From the NCBI GenBank assembly GCA_033032865.1, contig JAWHQI010000099.1, positions 2,489,001-2,553,000 of the forward strand: a stretch of DNA of 64,000 nt. Reading direction: 5' to 3'. Under the pieces are notes generated by a model. The model was not told the DNA's origin. It saw only the letters and a list, made by a program, of their open reading frames with translations, and searched no databases. Below, in pieces: positions 1-10,869 of the stretch. Source of the stretch: Dactylorhiza incarnata. Taxonomy: Eukaryota; Streptophyta; Magnoliopsida; Asparagales; Orchidaceae. Every line of letters begins with the position of its first letter. The stretch's first letter is position 1. The translations under genes and the position numbers were made by a program.

Positions 1-320
1 ATGTTATACTCCAACAAATAACTGTATTCCTCAAACCATGAACGAATAAATTTACGCAGATCTTTTTCAATAAGTCTTATTGGGAAATTATGATTTTAGG
101 TTGGAAAGCTTTTTTCTGCAAATACCTTCTTCGAACTTTCTCCCTCTTATTAGGATCATATTTATAAATACTCTTTCGTAACCCAGGGTCCGCAGAAAGA
201 TCATCTACATTGAGTTCTAACTGTGGATGATCATCTACTTTCTCCCTCTCATTAGGTATACTAGAAGAACTAGATGATCCTTCACTTGTTTTTCTTTTAA
301 AAAACTTTTTCGTAGTAACC
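1..320 (-). pseudogene. hAT transposase N-terminal fragment (TTF/ZMYM1-like), frameshifted
   Basis: Reading leftwards from about 310, the minus strand encodes a basic, Ser-rich start (KRKTSEGSSSSSS) and then SADPGLRKSIYKYDPNKRE followed by VRRRYLQ. This is the conserved N-terminal block of plant hAT transposases of the TTF-type zinc-finger/HAT-dimerisation group, which normally continues into a zinc-finger domain. The frame then meets a stop. A second frame near 10-75 resumes with SWFEEYSYLLEYN, again a family block, so at least one frameshift separates them. The catalytic and dimerisation regions lie beyond the left edge. The family is recognised from motifs; the element is inferred to be dead. 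Confidence 0.7.
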
Positions 321-1289
321 TAACATAAATTATGAAAATAACATTCAGAAATCATCGCTTAACTGCACATATCAAGCATCACCGGTCCGGGCTTATCGCC
401 ATGGGTAGGCTTCACACAACATGCCTAAGTCCGTCTCGAGCGGACCTCTAATGTAATTTAATGTCGGGGACAGACACAATCAACCCGATGAAAGAGATCG
501 TTACCCTTGAAGTATGCCTCAAAGTAATTGAATAGACCATAACGGCTCCCACTTTGCTGATCTGAACTCTCCTCAACCAAGGTCTGGCTTTGCTGCAATG
601 AAAACATAATTGAAACCAAAATTACTTTATATGGAAGTTTCAACAATATCCAGTCATTTAATACAATCTTAGTGCAGTAAGATAAAGACTATAGTGGGAT
701 AAAACCCTGAAATCCAGTCATCTAATGCAATCTTGATGTAGTAAGATGGGATTTTTAAATTGCTGGACCTAAATAAATAAAAAGTTTGGACTATTAATTT
801 TTGAGTCAAGAAGCTTCCTGAAACAAGGAGGAATTTCACTTACATGTGATTTTAATGGCAATTCATAAATCGGTAAATGAAAAATATGCCTAGAAAAGTT
901 ACTGGACTTCATTCTTCCTTCAGTTCTTCCCTTACTTTCTTTTCTGACGATACATCTCTTTTTTAACAAAAAACTATTTTTAAATCACTAAAACCAACTA
1001 TTAATTCTTCTGTAAATAAAAAAAATTTAATCTTTGAGTATCTGAAATAATGAACAAATTTGTTTATTTTAGATCATATCTTTACAAATTTGATCAATAT
1101 GAACTGAAATTATCAGCGGAACACAAGTAAAAATAATAGAAATCATAGACAGGATTAAATGGGAGAGGGAATCACAGAATAATATAAGGGGATGAATCAT
1201 GAATGTAGAAAAATTACAGCAATCCTAATTCCTAAATGCAAAAAAATTATAGTAGAATAATAGAAGGGACAGAATCACGAAATTACTGC
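321..1289. other. AT-rich non-coding stretch inside the hAT element
   Basis: I see only short ORFs without family motifs. It probably represents leader or intron of the minus-strand transposase, or unrelated filler. Confidence 0.4.
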
Positions 1290-1806
1290 AGGGGCTTTCC
1301 AGGACTGGTTTCAACTCAAAGTCTTGGTCCTCTCGAATACCGAACTGGAACATAAAGCTTTTGAAGAACTCTAATGGCAGAACTGGAACAGAAGAAACCA
1401 AGAGAAAACTTAGTATAAGAAACCAGAAGGGAACTAACCTGGAAATGAGAAACCTGGCTATGTAAGGGGAAATGGAAAGAAAAAGAGGGGGCGGTTGAGC
1501 GTTTCTAACCTGAAATCAGATACCCGAAGCCCGAAGGGAACTAGGGAAGCCGTCAAGCCAGGATCTGTAGGTTATGGAAGGAGAAAGCTCGGATTTGTAA
1601 AGATCGGCGAGGAGAGACGTTTGCGAGAGCTGCAAAGGATCAGGAAGGATATTTCCACCTTTTGACGGGAGCCTGACGAGGAGACAAGGCTGCTTTCCAC
1701 TGTCGGACGAGGAGAGGAATCTACTTTCCGTCATCGAACGAGGAGAGAAGAAGATTTTCACAGTCGCTCTTGCTCACGAACCCTTACCTCCCGCGAATTT
1801 TTTTCC

Positions 1807-2424
1807 AGTGTGGGCGGCCACCCACACTCTCCCTTTATTGGGTCCGCCAATGGATGTTGAGAAAAAGTGTATTCAGCTATGCTATTTGTTTTAATTTTGT
1901 ATGAAAAACACTGCAATATTATCATTTTAAACATGAATTTTTATCTGCTTTATGATAAAAAATATTTGTTCATAGATTTTCTCGCCACTGTTTTTTTCAA
2001 ACAGTTGAAACAGTTTTCTATTTGTAAACAACATTGAGAAATTTGCTCTTTCAAACAGTTTTGTGATTTTCCCACCATTTTGCATAAAAGCAGATTTTCT
2101 CACTACTGATTTCCACCACTGCTTCTCTAATCGCTGCAGCCGAGCCAACAGGGCCTTACTATGTAAATCTATATATGTAATATAGGTAATGAATAACATG
2201 TAATAAGCCAGCGAGTAGAACCGAGAATCAAACTAGAACTTTATCAAATTTTTTTGTGCGGGTATGGTTCTAGGTTTCGAGTACATGTGTCGGTTTCTGT
2301 TCCAAAAAATGGAAACGAACCTATATGGATCGGTTCTTGGTTCTGAGTAGAACCGGCCTATGTTGCCCCTCTAGCTAGTCATGAGTAGACTTACATAGGG
2401 TCGAGTATGGGTGGCCGCCCACAT
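1807..2424. repeat. GC-rich inverted pair about 600 bp apart
   Basis: GTGTGGGCGGCCACCCA (from 1809) recurs in inverted orientation as TGGGTGGCCGCCCACAT (ending 2424), with only a few mismatches. The pair could be termini of a small element, but the flanks show no matching 8-bp duplication and the left arm lies just inside the hAT end at 1852. Between them, 2210-2374 contains GGTTCT/AGAACC inversions and ends in a sequence reminiscent of Ac-like subtermini. The rest of 1853-2680 looks non-coding. Confidence 0.3.
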
Positions 2425-2680
2425 TGAATAGAAAATATTTTTTACCAAGACATAATTCTATGACAAAAAGTCAAAACTCAAGAAAAATAATTTTTGACAC
2501 GACTTTGATACAAAATTTATACCGGGAGCAACATTATGATGACAAAATGTAATTCCACTTCCAAAATGTATGACCACCACGTTCATGACCGCCACCACCA
2601 CGCCAAACGAAGCCATTATTTCAAATTTAAAAAAGGTTCAATTTATAAAAAAGAAGAGAATTGTATAGGAAGATGAAAGT

Positions 2681-2692
2681 GCTCTGATATCA
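2681..2692 (-). other. PBS-like site (initiator tRNA-Met type, degenerate)
   Basis: On the minus strand this reads TGATATCAGAGC, one base from the copia primer-binding site TGGTATCAGAGC. It lies 2 bp outside LTR F, where a 5' LTR would have its PBS. Confidence 0.5.
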
Positions 2693-2694
2693 GT

Positions 2695-4370
2695 TGAAAG
2701 TAATCTCTGATATCAAAGGAAAGGGAACTTATATCTTAAAGTCACTATAGAGGGGGGGGGGGGGGGTGAATAGAGTATTAAAAAGTTTTTCTCTTATTTT
2801 TATAGAGGAATTAAAATAGTGATATATATGTACTGAGTGAGTTATAAAAACAAATAAGAACACACATCACAATACAGAAAATCATAAAAACACAGAGGAC
2901 ACAAGGATTTTATAGTAGTTCCCTAATAAACCTGGGTACGTCTACTCTTCTACCACCCTTGGTAGGATTCCACTAGTTTTTTGATCAGGTGCCCTATCAC
3001 CAATGGGTTTTTGATCAGGTGCCCAAACACCACTGAGCTTTTGATCAGGTGCTCAAACCAAACTACAGTTTTTTGTTCAGGTGCCCTGCCACCAAGGAGT
3101 TAACTTTTGAAGGGAGTTATAACCCTGTACAGAATGGGATAAAGAGGGTCAAGATGTTCTTCTCTGTCAATAATCTTAGAGAAGACTAGTGGAATGTGTT
3201 GTTGTAAAGCTCCCCCTGTCTGATAGAAAATAGTTGACAGTTGAGGATGAAGCTTTCTCTTGAATGTAGATCTTCTTTGATAGCTGATGAATCTGAGAGA
3301 CCAAGATTTCTCAGATTATTTGTTGCTATTGAAGATTGAACTAGCAGTTGAGTACTGAGAGAATAATGTTGATGTTCTCAGAGATTGAGAGAGCTGCAGC
3401 TTGAGGAAGATGAACTCTGTATTTTTCTTTCTGTATCTCTCTTTTTTTCCCGACTTCTTCTTTTTCTTTTTCCTTAAAGAAATCTCTAACAGATTTGAAA
3501 TTCAAATCTTTTAATTTAAGGAATAAAATATTCAGAAGAGATATTCTTGGAACTACAAATCTGATACACTTTATTTCTTTTCCTTTTCCATGAAAGTGTC
3601 CTTTTTCAAAATATGTCAACGACTATTTTCTCGAAATAAGAGAATAATAAAAGGAAAGGATTAAATCCTGACTTATCTGATAGGAATAGATCCGTTGCTG
3701 ATGATCAGAATTCGGAGAATAGAATATAACTGATCTGCCTGAAATAAACAAGCCGAAGAGAAATTTCGTCGACCTGAGAACTGAGTTCGTCGAACAGAAT
3801 GTTGGATTTCGTCGATCTGAACATATGTTGCTGATTCGTTGAACGTAGACTGGAATTCGTCGATCTCAATGTGGAGTTCGTCGAACTGAAAGATAAACTG
3901 CTAAATTTGGCTGGAAGAATTAAATTAATCGAGCTGAGATGATATTTCGTCGACCGCTGAGACTTGGCAAATGCATCGACCGCTGAGACTGGGCAAATTC
4001 GTCGACCGCTGAGACTGAGCCAATTCGTCGACCGCTGAGATAGGGCCAATTCATCGACCGCTGAGACTGAGCAAATTCGCGACCGCTGAGACTGAGCAAA
4101 TTCGTCGACCGCTGAGACTGAGCAAATTCGCCGACTGCTGAGACTGAGCCAATTCGTCGACCGCTGAGACAGCCTCAATTCATCGACCTGGAGCAAGACG
4201 TTCGTTGAACGTAGAATGCATTTCGTCGAACACAGAACCTTAGCTTTTCCTTAAGTTCTAGCTAACTTAACAGCCTAAAACATTGACCCTTAGACTATAC
4301 AATGGGGGTCAACTTAGTCCTAGTCAATAGATAGTGATCCTAGCCCAAATCAGTAATAGGGCTGTTCCAA
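2695..4370 (-). mobile_element. Copia-type LTR F (minus sense)
   Basis: In the minus sense it starts TGTTGGAACAGCCC (at 4370) and ends TTACTTTCA (at 2695), giving TG...CA termini. A run of Gs at about 2752-2768 sits in the AGAG(G)nTGAATA context common to these plant LTRs. A purine tract (minus strand, AAATAGGGGGAGAT) lies directly outside its right end, as expected for a 3' LTR, yet the PBS-like site lies outside its left end. The interior carries a 26-bp tandem array. No protein is encoded. Confidence 0.6.
3944..4188. repeat. 26-bp tandem array with TCGTCGACCGCTGAGAC core, about 9 copies
   Basis: Consecutive units share TTCGTCGACCGCTGAGACT followed by GAGCAA. The unit is not a multiple of three, so the 163-codon minus-strand ORF across it (3705-4196) is an accident of stop-free repetition. 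It lies within LTR F. Confidence 0.85.
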
Positions 4371-4716
4371 CAATCTCCCCCTATTTGGGTTAGGACACTA
4401 TTTGACAAAATCAAATAATAAAATAAACAACAAAAAACAGACCATATATATCTGACAGATATTAAACATTTCAGCAAATATAAAATATGATACTCTGAGT
4501 TTTGAAATTTTACATTGAAAACAGAAATAATAAAAACAAATAATCAGAACCTTTTGCTTTCTGAATTCTGACATTGCCTTCAACTTTCTGAATTTGATTA
4601 TCTGAGCTGTATCTGCTATATCAAACAATATTTCTCAATCTGCATTTGCATCTTTTGCTTTGCTTAGAAATCCTTGCCTTCAACATTTTTCTTTGTTATT
4701 ATCAAAAGGGAGAGTT
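4371..4716. other. Short spacer with converging polypurine tracts
   Basis: The left edge is a minus-strand polypurine tract abutting LTR F. The right edge is a plus-strand tract (ATCAAAAGGGAGAG, 4701-4714) abutting LTR D. The 346 bp between are AT-rich with no recognised coding. It looks like the junction of two truncated elements facing opposite ways. Confidence 0.5.
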
Positions 4717-4917
4717 TGTTGGAACATGCTTTCCACATCTCTTGGTTTGATAATAATAAATCCTATTGTATTTGATCATACTTGCATTGTGTTTATAGTG
4801 TGCGGAATCTTCAACATTCAATCCCCAAAGGAGTGTGAAAAAGAAAGACGTTGAAGCGACATCAGGATGATTCTCTGTTGATACCGCGGCGTGGTAACAC
4901 TACCGTTGGCGCTAGCG

Positions 4918-5265
4918 GTTCGACGAAACGAAAAGGTCGTTCGACGAAATTGAGATCGACGAAATGAAAACGTCGTTCGACGAAATGTGAAGTCGTTCGA
5001 CGAAATGAAACTGCGGTCGACGAAATGAGATGTGCGCTACCGCGGAGCGTTAGCACTACCGCTGGCGCTAGCGAAGCAGATGCCGTTCGACGAACTGGCA
5101 TTCGACGAAATTGAAGTCGACGAAATGAAAACGATGTTCGACGAAATGAAAACGGCGTTCGACGAAAATGGCGTTCGACGAAATGAAAGCAACATTCGAC
5201 GAAAATTCCGTTCGACGAAAATGTCGTTCGACAAAATGAAAACGACGTTCGACGAAATGCATGCT
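4918..5265. repeat. TTCGACGAAATGAAA word array
   Basis: The word GTTCGACGAAATGAAA and shorter forms (TCGACGAAAATG) recur irregularly every 12-25 bp, interspersed with GCTAGCG and TACCGCGG words. TTCGACGAA is the reverse complement of the TTCGTCGAA word seen in D' and in repeat A. Confidence 0.85.
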
Positions 5266-5859
5266 CTACTACGGAGTGTTAGCACTACCGCTGGCGCTAG
5301 CATAAATGGAAACAATTGACGAGAAGGAAAGAATGGAGAAAAAGGAATGTCGACGGGACGCTATTTTGGCAAGTACTATTGCGACGCGTTAAGGATAACG
5401 TCTGACGGTAGCTTTTGGAACCCTCCCGTCTGCATGTGATTGAGGAGCAAATATGGAAGGAGATATTGGTTGAAAGAAGGTTATCTCGCTATCGCGGAGC
5501 GTCAGCGTTACCGCGGCGCGCTAGTCGGAGCTCAAAGTTTGGCGCTCAAAAGTTGCCTAAGATGCCACGATCAGCGTGCTTGATCATTGCCTAATGTGGC
5601 TATCGCGGGGCGGTAGTACTACCGCAGGTGGTAGTGGCTGACTCTATTTAAAGACGAGCGCCTCCTCCATTGGGTTTTCGTTGGGACAGAAGGAATTGAA
5701 GCCATATATTCAAAGCACTCGCGAGAGCCTTCTCCAAGCAGCCCGAAGAACTCTGTCAACGTTCGTGAACGCAAAGAACTTGAAGACCAATACGATCACA
5801 TCTACATCAACATCAAGTTCTTCTTTTGAGGGAGTTTTTAGTTTGTGTTGTTTTTGTTC

Positions 5860-6025
5860 CTAACTGTAACCTTTATATCTTTTGTTCGGTAGAGGAATTC
5901 GCCACACGGCGACTAGGGCCTTGCGGGGACTAGGGGATGTTCTTAACTGTAACCTTTATATCTTTTGTTCGGTAGAGGAATTCTCCACACTGTGACTAGG
6001 GCCTTGTAGAGACTAGGGGAAATTC
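5860..6025 (+). repeat. 82-bp tandem duplication in LTR D
   Basis: CTAACTGTAACCTTTATATC through ACTAGGG appears twice in succession, and each copy carries a TTCGCCACACGGCGA-type hairpin word (second copy mutated). A further partial copy follows. Confidence 0.8.
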
Positions 6026-6238
6026 GCCACACGGCGACTAGGTTTAGGTAGGACTTAGGGAGGAATTCGCCTCGTGTTGGCGATTGGGTCTAGGGAGTAG
6101 ATCTAGGGGGTGCTCGAGGCCTTTCTGGTTATAGATTGGCTAGAGCGGCTTGAGGCCGTATCTTGGGAGAGATCGGTTAAAGCCAACCGGTTCGTGGGGA
6201 TACGAGTCGGTATAGAAAACAAAAAGAGTTTTCATTGG

Positions 6239-7830
6239 TCACCTCTTCCTTTCTACTTCTCTCTTTCAGTTTCAGTGTAGGTACTCACAGGTCATCAATG
6301 AAATCTCCTCCAAATCAAAGAGACATTATCGAAGCAATTGATCAAGCTTTAGAGACATTGTTGTCTTAATTCAGTTCTCTCTATCTTGATTTCTCAAAAG
6401 GCTGCTATCGAAAGCTTTGTGCTCAACATAGGAGGTTACAGAACCTCACTGCTCAAATCAAGGCCATTGATACAGAAGTTAGGTTATCAGTATTTCCTGC
6501 TGATGTCTTTATATCCTTTCTCAATGATATAAAGCAGGGGGAGAAGTGTGACAGCAGGCCCCCTCTAGATTTAGTATATACAACAAATCTCCCCTCTCCC
6601 TATATGTCAGAAGGAGAGCTAACCATCTCATCCAGGTTTCTTCTCCTACCTACATCATTCTCTCCTCCAAGAATCCTCTCTTCAATCTAGGGGGACCCAT
6701 CAAAACAGGGGGAGAGTGATCTATTCTCAGATGATAATGACTACGTGAAGAGTCAGGAGGAGTACAAAGAATGGACTGAGTCACCTCTCCCTGAAACACC
6801 AGATTTTAGACCTTACTCTAAAGAATCAACAACAACATCTCCTCCAACAAAGCCTGATGCTAAGGACCCTGAAGAATCAACAACAACATCTCCTCCAACC
6901 ATGCCTGATGCTCAGGACGTTGAATTTGTTCCATCCACTTCACCACCAGCTCAGCTCCCTCCTGCTCCTACTCTAGCACCCACTCCAATTGTCCCAGCAC
7001 CTACCTCCAAAGGAAGACCTCCATTCGGGGGAAGGGGACATGGAAGGAATTACAGAGAAGTGGAAGAGAATATAGAGGAAGAGGTTATGGAAGAGATATA
7101 CCTATATGGGAAAGGGATACAAAAGGGCAAAGAAAGCAGTTCAAAAAGGACAAATCTTATTTCAAAACTTATGAAAAGGTTGATCTTCCTCAAAATACAA
7201 TGAAAGTATACACTGATCCAAAGCTTGATAAATCCCTAGATGAAATCAGAGAGAGGGATCAATATGAGTTTGAAGCATCTCAAAGAGAGCTAGAAGAAAA
7301 GAGAAGGTTTTTATTGAAAGGCTAAAGAAGGGCAAGGATGTTGTAGAATAGGAACAACTAAAGAAGGCAATCCAAATCCCAAGCACACTCTTTGATTCTA
7401 CAAAGTATGTTGTAACATATCCTCAAGCAAAATTCCTGAAAATAAAGGGCAACTTCACAAAGGAGGCCATGGATGTGATCTGGATGAAGCAGAGCAGCCA
7501 CTGCAAAAGAAAAAGAAGATTGTAGTTAAGACAGTTCCAACTTTTGATAATCAAAAATCAACATTCATTTTACCAGACCCTGATGCAGAAGAACTAGATC
7601 TGGAAGAAATCAACTTGATGACAACTAAAGTCTTTGGTCTGGGTTTCAAACTTAATGATGTCTATTCTGAAGCAGAAACTGAACTGGAAAAGCTCTTCAA
7701 GGGGCATGAAAGAATTCAGAAGAATCCAGAGAAAGCCGCCCCAGCAAACTTCAAATATGTGGAAAGAAATTTCATTAAGGTCAATGCGGCCTTATCTACT
7801 TTTCTTAAAGGAAGAAAGTAAATCATTTCT
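6239..7830 (+). pseudogene. Broken retrotransposon ORF, proline-rich with charged C-terminal part (possibly env-like)
   Basis: A fragmentary reading frame starts near 6298 (MKSPPNQRDIIEAIDQALE, stop soon after). It continues as a Thr/Pro-rich segment (6745-7203, ESTTTSPPT twice, then PPAPTLAPTPIVPAPT) and as charged, helix-prone segments to a stop at 7821 (NDVYSEAETELEKLFKG). At least one frameshift and several stops interrupt it. It directly precedes the plus-strand 3' LTR E. Some SIRE-type copia elements carry a proline-rich and coiled-coil env-like ORF in this position, which is the basis of the suggestion. I see no transmembrane segment, so a gag remnant or captured host sequence is equally possible. 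Confidence 0.35.
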
Positions 7831-7995
7831 TGGGTAACTAACTCTTGTAAACATCTATTTATATTAATCAGAAGTTTTCAGTTTACCATGTCATTGTGCT
7901 ATTGTATATGTGTTTGTACTGTGCTTTTATTCAACTATATGTTTGAAATCACTTACATTATGTGTAAAATTTGTTAAAGATAAATATGAGGTGAT

Positions 7996-9622
7996 TGTTG
8001 GGAAAAACCTTGTGATTTATCTAACAAATTATTCTAAAGTGATTTCATCATCTAGGTTGTATTACCCATATTATATAGAGAGGGTAATCTAGTCATTAAA
8101 TGTCCTAGGATATCACATTCACTTAGAGTGTCAAGACCAGGTCTAAGATAAGCAAAAATTTAGTTGAGTTAAAACTTGCGTCAAATAGAAGTTGACGCAA
8201 CTCTGACTAAAAATTGAAGAAACTCATACTACTTGTCAAAGGATCAAGTGAAGTCGACGCAATGTCAAAATGAACTCAACGCGGAAGGAAGAGCTTGTCG
8301 AAGCCATCTGAGAAGTCGACGCAGCTTTGACTTCAATTCGACACGGAAGATAAAGTTCAAGTCCAAGTCCTCAACTCGACGGATATGTCGATAGGTACTC
8401 GACGCAACGTCGACATCTGAGTTTAGCCAAAGCTAAGAATGAATTCAAAGCTGCTTCTATAAGAACTCAGAGGTGCGTCGATATGAAGAATAATGAAGTC
8501 GACGCAGCGTCGAATACAGACAGAAATAATATGTTTTCTGCTGTCCTTTCTGATCCTTCTCCAAAGTTATTCAAAGATGAAATTTGATTTACAACGGCTT
8601 GGCTATTGCCAAGAATGGAATGGAGTATTTCAGAGGTACAATAAAAATATTATTGGAAGTTAATTAAATCAGATGAACGGGTCAGGAAACATAAATAGAA
8701 GGAAATACTAAATGTCCAATGGATATTCCTTAAAAGGACAGAACAGAAGTGGAAAGAAATCAAACAGTATTCGACAAAGAATTAGAATTTAGAAGAAGGA
8801 AGAAAAATATAACCAATCTTATTATTCTGTATTCTTCTTCTTCCTCAATTAGCCCTAAGTCAGAATAGAAGAGAAGAATAACTTCTCTGTACAGGAAAAC
8901 AAAAACAATAAGCATGCTGCTTCTTCTTCTACATCATATAGCAGTAAGCCAACTAAAGTGCAGAGACAATCAGGATCAAAGCTCATAACCCTTGCAAACA
9001 TCACTATCTTAAGCAAGGGTCCATTATATTCAGATCCTGATGTATATAGAAGCAACAACTTCCAGAGAGAAAGCTGCTGAAGGACTTAACTGAAGAGTCC
9101 TATTCTCTTCTTCTTCTTCTTCTTATACTGTTCTTATTCTACAACTGTAAAAAAGTTTTGAGAATCCCTCTTCAAAGGATTCAGTGTTTCTAAGAGTTTC
9201 CTTAGCAAAAGACTCAGTGGTTCTAACAGTCTCCTTAGCAAAAGACTTGGTGGTTCTAAGAGTCTCCTTAGCAAAAAACTCAGTGGTTCTAAGAGTCTCC
9301 TTATCAAAAGACTCAGGGCTAGTTCTGAGAGTCTCGTTATCAAAAGACTCAAGCACTGTTAGTGCAATCTTACTAAGGTGGTAGAAGAGTGGAGTACCCA
9401 TATTTTGGGAAACGACTATAAAATTTCTGTCTTATGTATTGCTTTTCTGTGATGTACCAGTTTACTGTTTTCTATCTTCTATTCTACTTTATTCTGAATT
9501 GGTATTGCTGAATGCATAGTTATTAGAGTAGTTTAGTGTGTGTGCACATTTAGTGAAAAAAATTTGTTAAAATATCTATTCACCCCTCTAGAGAATACTC
9601 AGAGGCACACTGTGCACTTTCA
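7996..9622 (+). mobile_element. Copia-type LTR E (plus sense)
   Basis: It starts TGTTGGGAAAAACC and ends CACTTTCA after CACCCCTCTAGAG, a typical 3' terminus for this class and like the end of LTR F. GTCGACGCA words recur through 8170-8520. 9180-9355 holds imperfect roughly 33-bp repeats around CTAAGAGTCTCCTTAGCAAA. The upstream purine stretch is weak. No target duplication could be confirmed (right flank CCTTT). Confidence 0.5.
8170..8520. repeat. GTCGACGCA word array in LTR E
   Basis: GTCGACGCAA/GTCGACGCAG and degenerate forms occur at least six times at irregular spacing. They are related in style to the TCGTCGAAC words of the other LTRs. Confidence 0.7.
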
Positions 9623-10765
9623 CCTTTTTACAGGATGCTTGTCTTGGGAATAAGGCTCCCCTGAATTTACGAGAGTGGGGCCTTACATCTACGCATCAGA
9701 GCCAATGATCAACCTGTGGAAAGTCGCAAGGGTTTCCCCTAGCCATTAATGTCACTCCTTTTCTTGACTAATGCTATGTGGCCAACTCCCATCTCCCTTT
9801 TTTCTTTCCCCTCACTTTTCTTTCTTCTCACTCCTCAACCCTCTCCTACGTACATAAGATCATCTCACTCACACCACACGCCACACACCGATAAGATCCC
9901 TTTGTCCTTAAGAAGCTATAGGCGAAGTTGAACTTGTATTATTTCCACTAAGTCTACCTTTTCCACTATTTCCCACTCCATACCATGATAAATCTCTGTC
10001 CGCGCTGATAGATATTTCATTCTTCCAGAAATTCATCATTTGCTCCATCACCCGTGTCCTTACCCCACTAACAAGATCTTGTGTGATCTCTCCTTGATCC
10101 ACCCATTTGTATTGCGGGTGACGTGTCAGATCCGACCCTAACTTTGCGTGATTTGTCTCTGGCAGCCTCGATTGAACGGCAGTTTCCATAAACGAGACAT
10201 CAATACTGAATGAAACGATTCAACCGATTATTCGTTCTTGAGAACAATCGAAGTATCCGTTCTTCGCCCTCTCTTTTGGTTCTCTTTCTTTCAATTTTAC
10301 TTGGAATCAGGAAATTTTGACAATTTTTGGAGGATCTCGTCTGACAAACTTCCGTGTGTGTGGTGGGACCTCAGACGATCCCCTACCGCCTCCGTCATTC
10401 TCAGCCACCAGTAAGTAAGGTCATCCCCGACCACAAACATTTCAGGGTCCAACAATATGGACGAGGTGAAAGTTTGAGATGATGTGGTAAGTCAACATGA
10501 TTGTCGCTATTGAGGTATTAACATTCGTATAATAGGATAAGGTTGAAGGGGTTTACTATTGAGGTATTAACATTTGTCAACATGATTGGCACTATTTAAC
10601 GTAAGGAAGTTAAATAGTTTGACAAGTCCACATTTCATTAACTCACTCTCATTACTAGATTAACTAATGTATGACTACATAAACACTTACATGACTTAAT
10701 GACATAGTATGAAAAATATATCCATTAAGTAAATGCATTATATCGATACAAACAAATTCATGAAT
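9623..10765. other. Mostly non-coding spacer
   Basis: 9690-9703 contains CATCAGAGCC, weakly like a decayed copia PBS. 9740-9900 is pyrimidine-rich. One minus-strand ORF is listed separately. I recognise nothing else. Confidence 0.35.
9908..10189 (-). CDS. Hypothetical 93-residue ORF
   Basis: A complete minus-strand ORF runs from METAVQSRLPETNH to a Ser/Thr-rich end (NTSSTSPIAS). The middle (HPQYKWVDQGEITQDLV) has balanced, protein-like composition, unlike the low-complexity ORFs elsewhere in the window. The sequence upstream (10190-10330) is purine-rich and could be a leader. I do not recognise the family and see no domain, signal peptide or transmembrane segment. It could be an exon of a decayed gene or a transposon fragment. 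Confidence 0.25.
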   Translation of the reverse strand: METAVQSRLPETNHAKLGSDLTRHPQYKWVDQGEITQDLVSGVRTRVMEQMMNFWKNEISISADRDLSWYGVGNSGKGRLSGNNTSSTSPIAS

Positions 10766-10869
10766 AAACTTGTTGCGGATCGCTCAAGGCTCCGGTAGAC
10801 CGGACTAGATTGGACCGCCTTAGCCCGGGAGCGTTCGAGCACGCAAACAGTCACAGAAAAAGGGAAAGC

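Larger units (their letters stand above)
1..1852 (-). mobile_element. 5' end of a degraded hAT transposon
   Basis: A hAT-like terminal sequence lies at 1841-1852: read on the minus strand it begins CATTGGCGGACCC, close to the usual CAGTGGCGGA-type ends. It points inward toward the transposase fragment at 1-320, so 1852 is the likely outer 5' terminus. The 1290-1800 stretch resembles a GC-richer leader; an 81-codon minus-strand ORF there (1516-1761) matches nothing I recognise. The 3' half is outside the window, so the target duplication cannot be checked (right flank GATGTTGA). Confidence 0.5.
4717..6238 (+). mobile_element. Copia-type LTR D (plus sense, 3' end truncated)
   Basis: It starts TGTTGGAACATGC right after a polypurine tract, so it is a 3' LTR on the plus strand. 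Its start and its last approximately 250 bp match the reverse complement of LTR D' (30015-31322), including CGACTCGTATCC-type sequence and TTCGCC...GGCGAC words. Homology stops near 6238, about 25 bp before the expected end. A TATA-like CTATTTAAAG lies near 5643. Confidence 0.6.

Noticed and set aside
3705..4196. 163-codon minus-strand ORF in LTR F
   Set aside because: Covers the 26-bp array; Ser/Arg-rich repeat peptide, no stop in the unit.
9687..9703. Copia PBS after LTR E
   Set aside because: Only CATCAGAGCC matches; it is about 65 bp from the inferred LTR E end, too far and too degraded.
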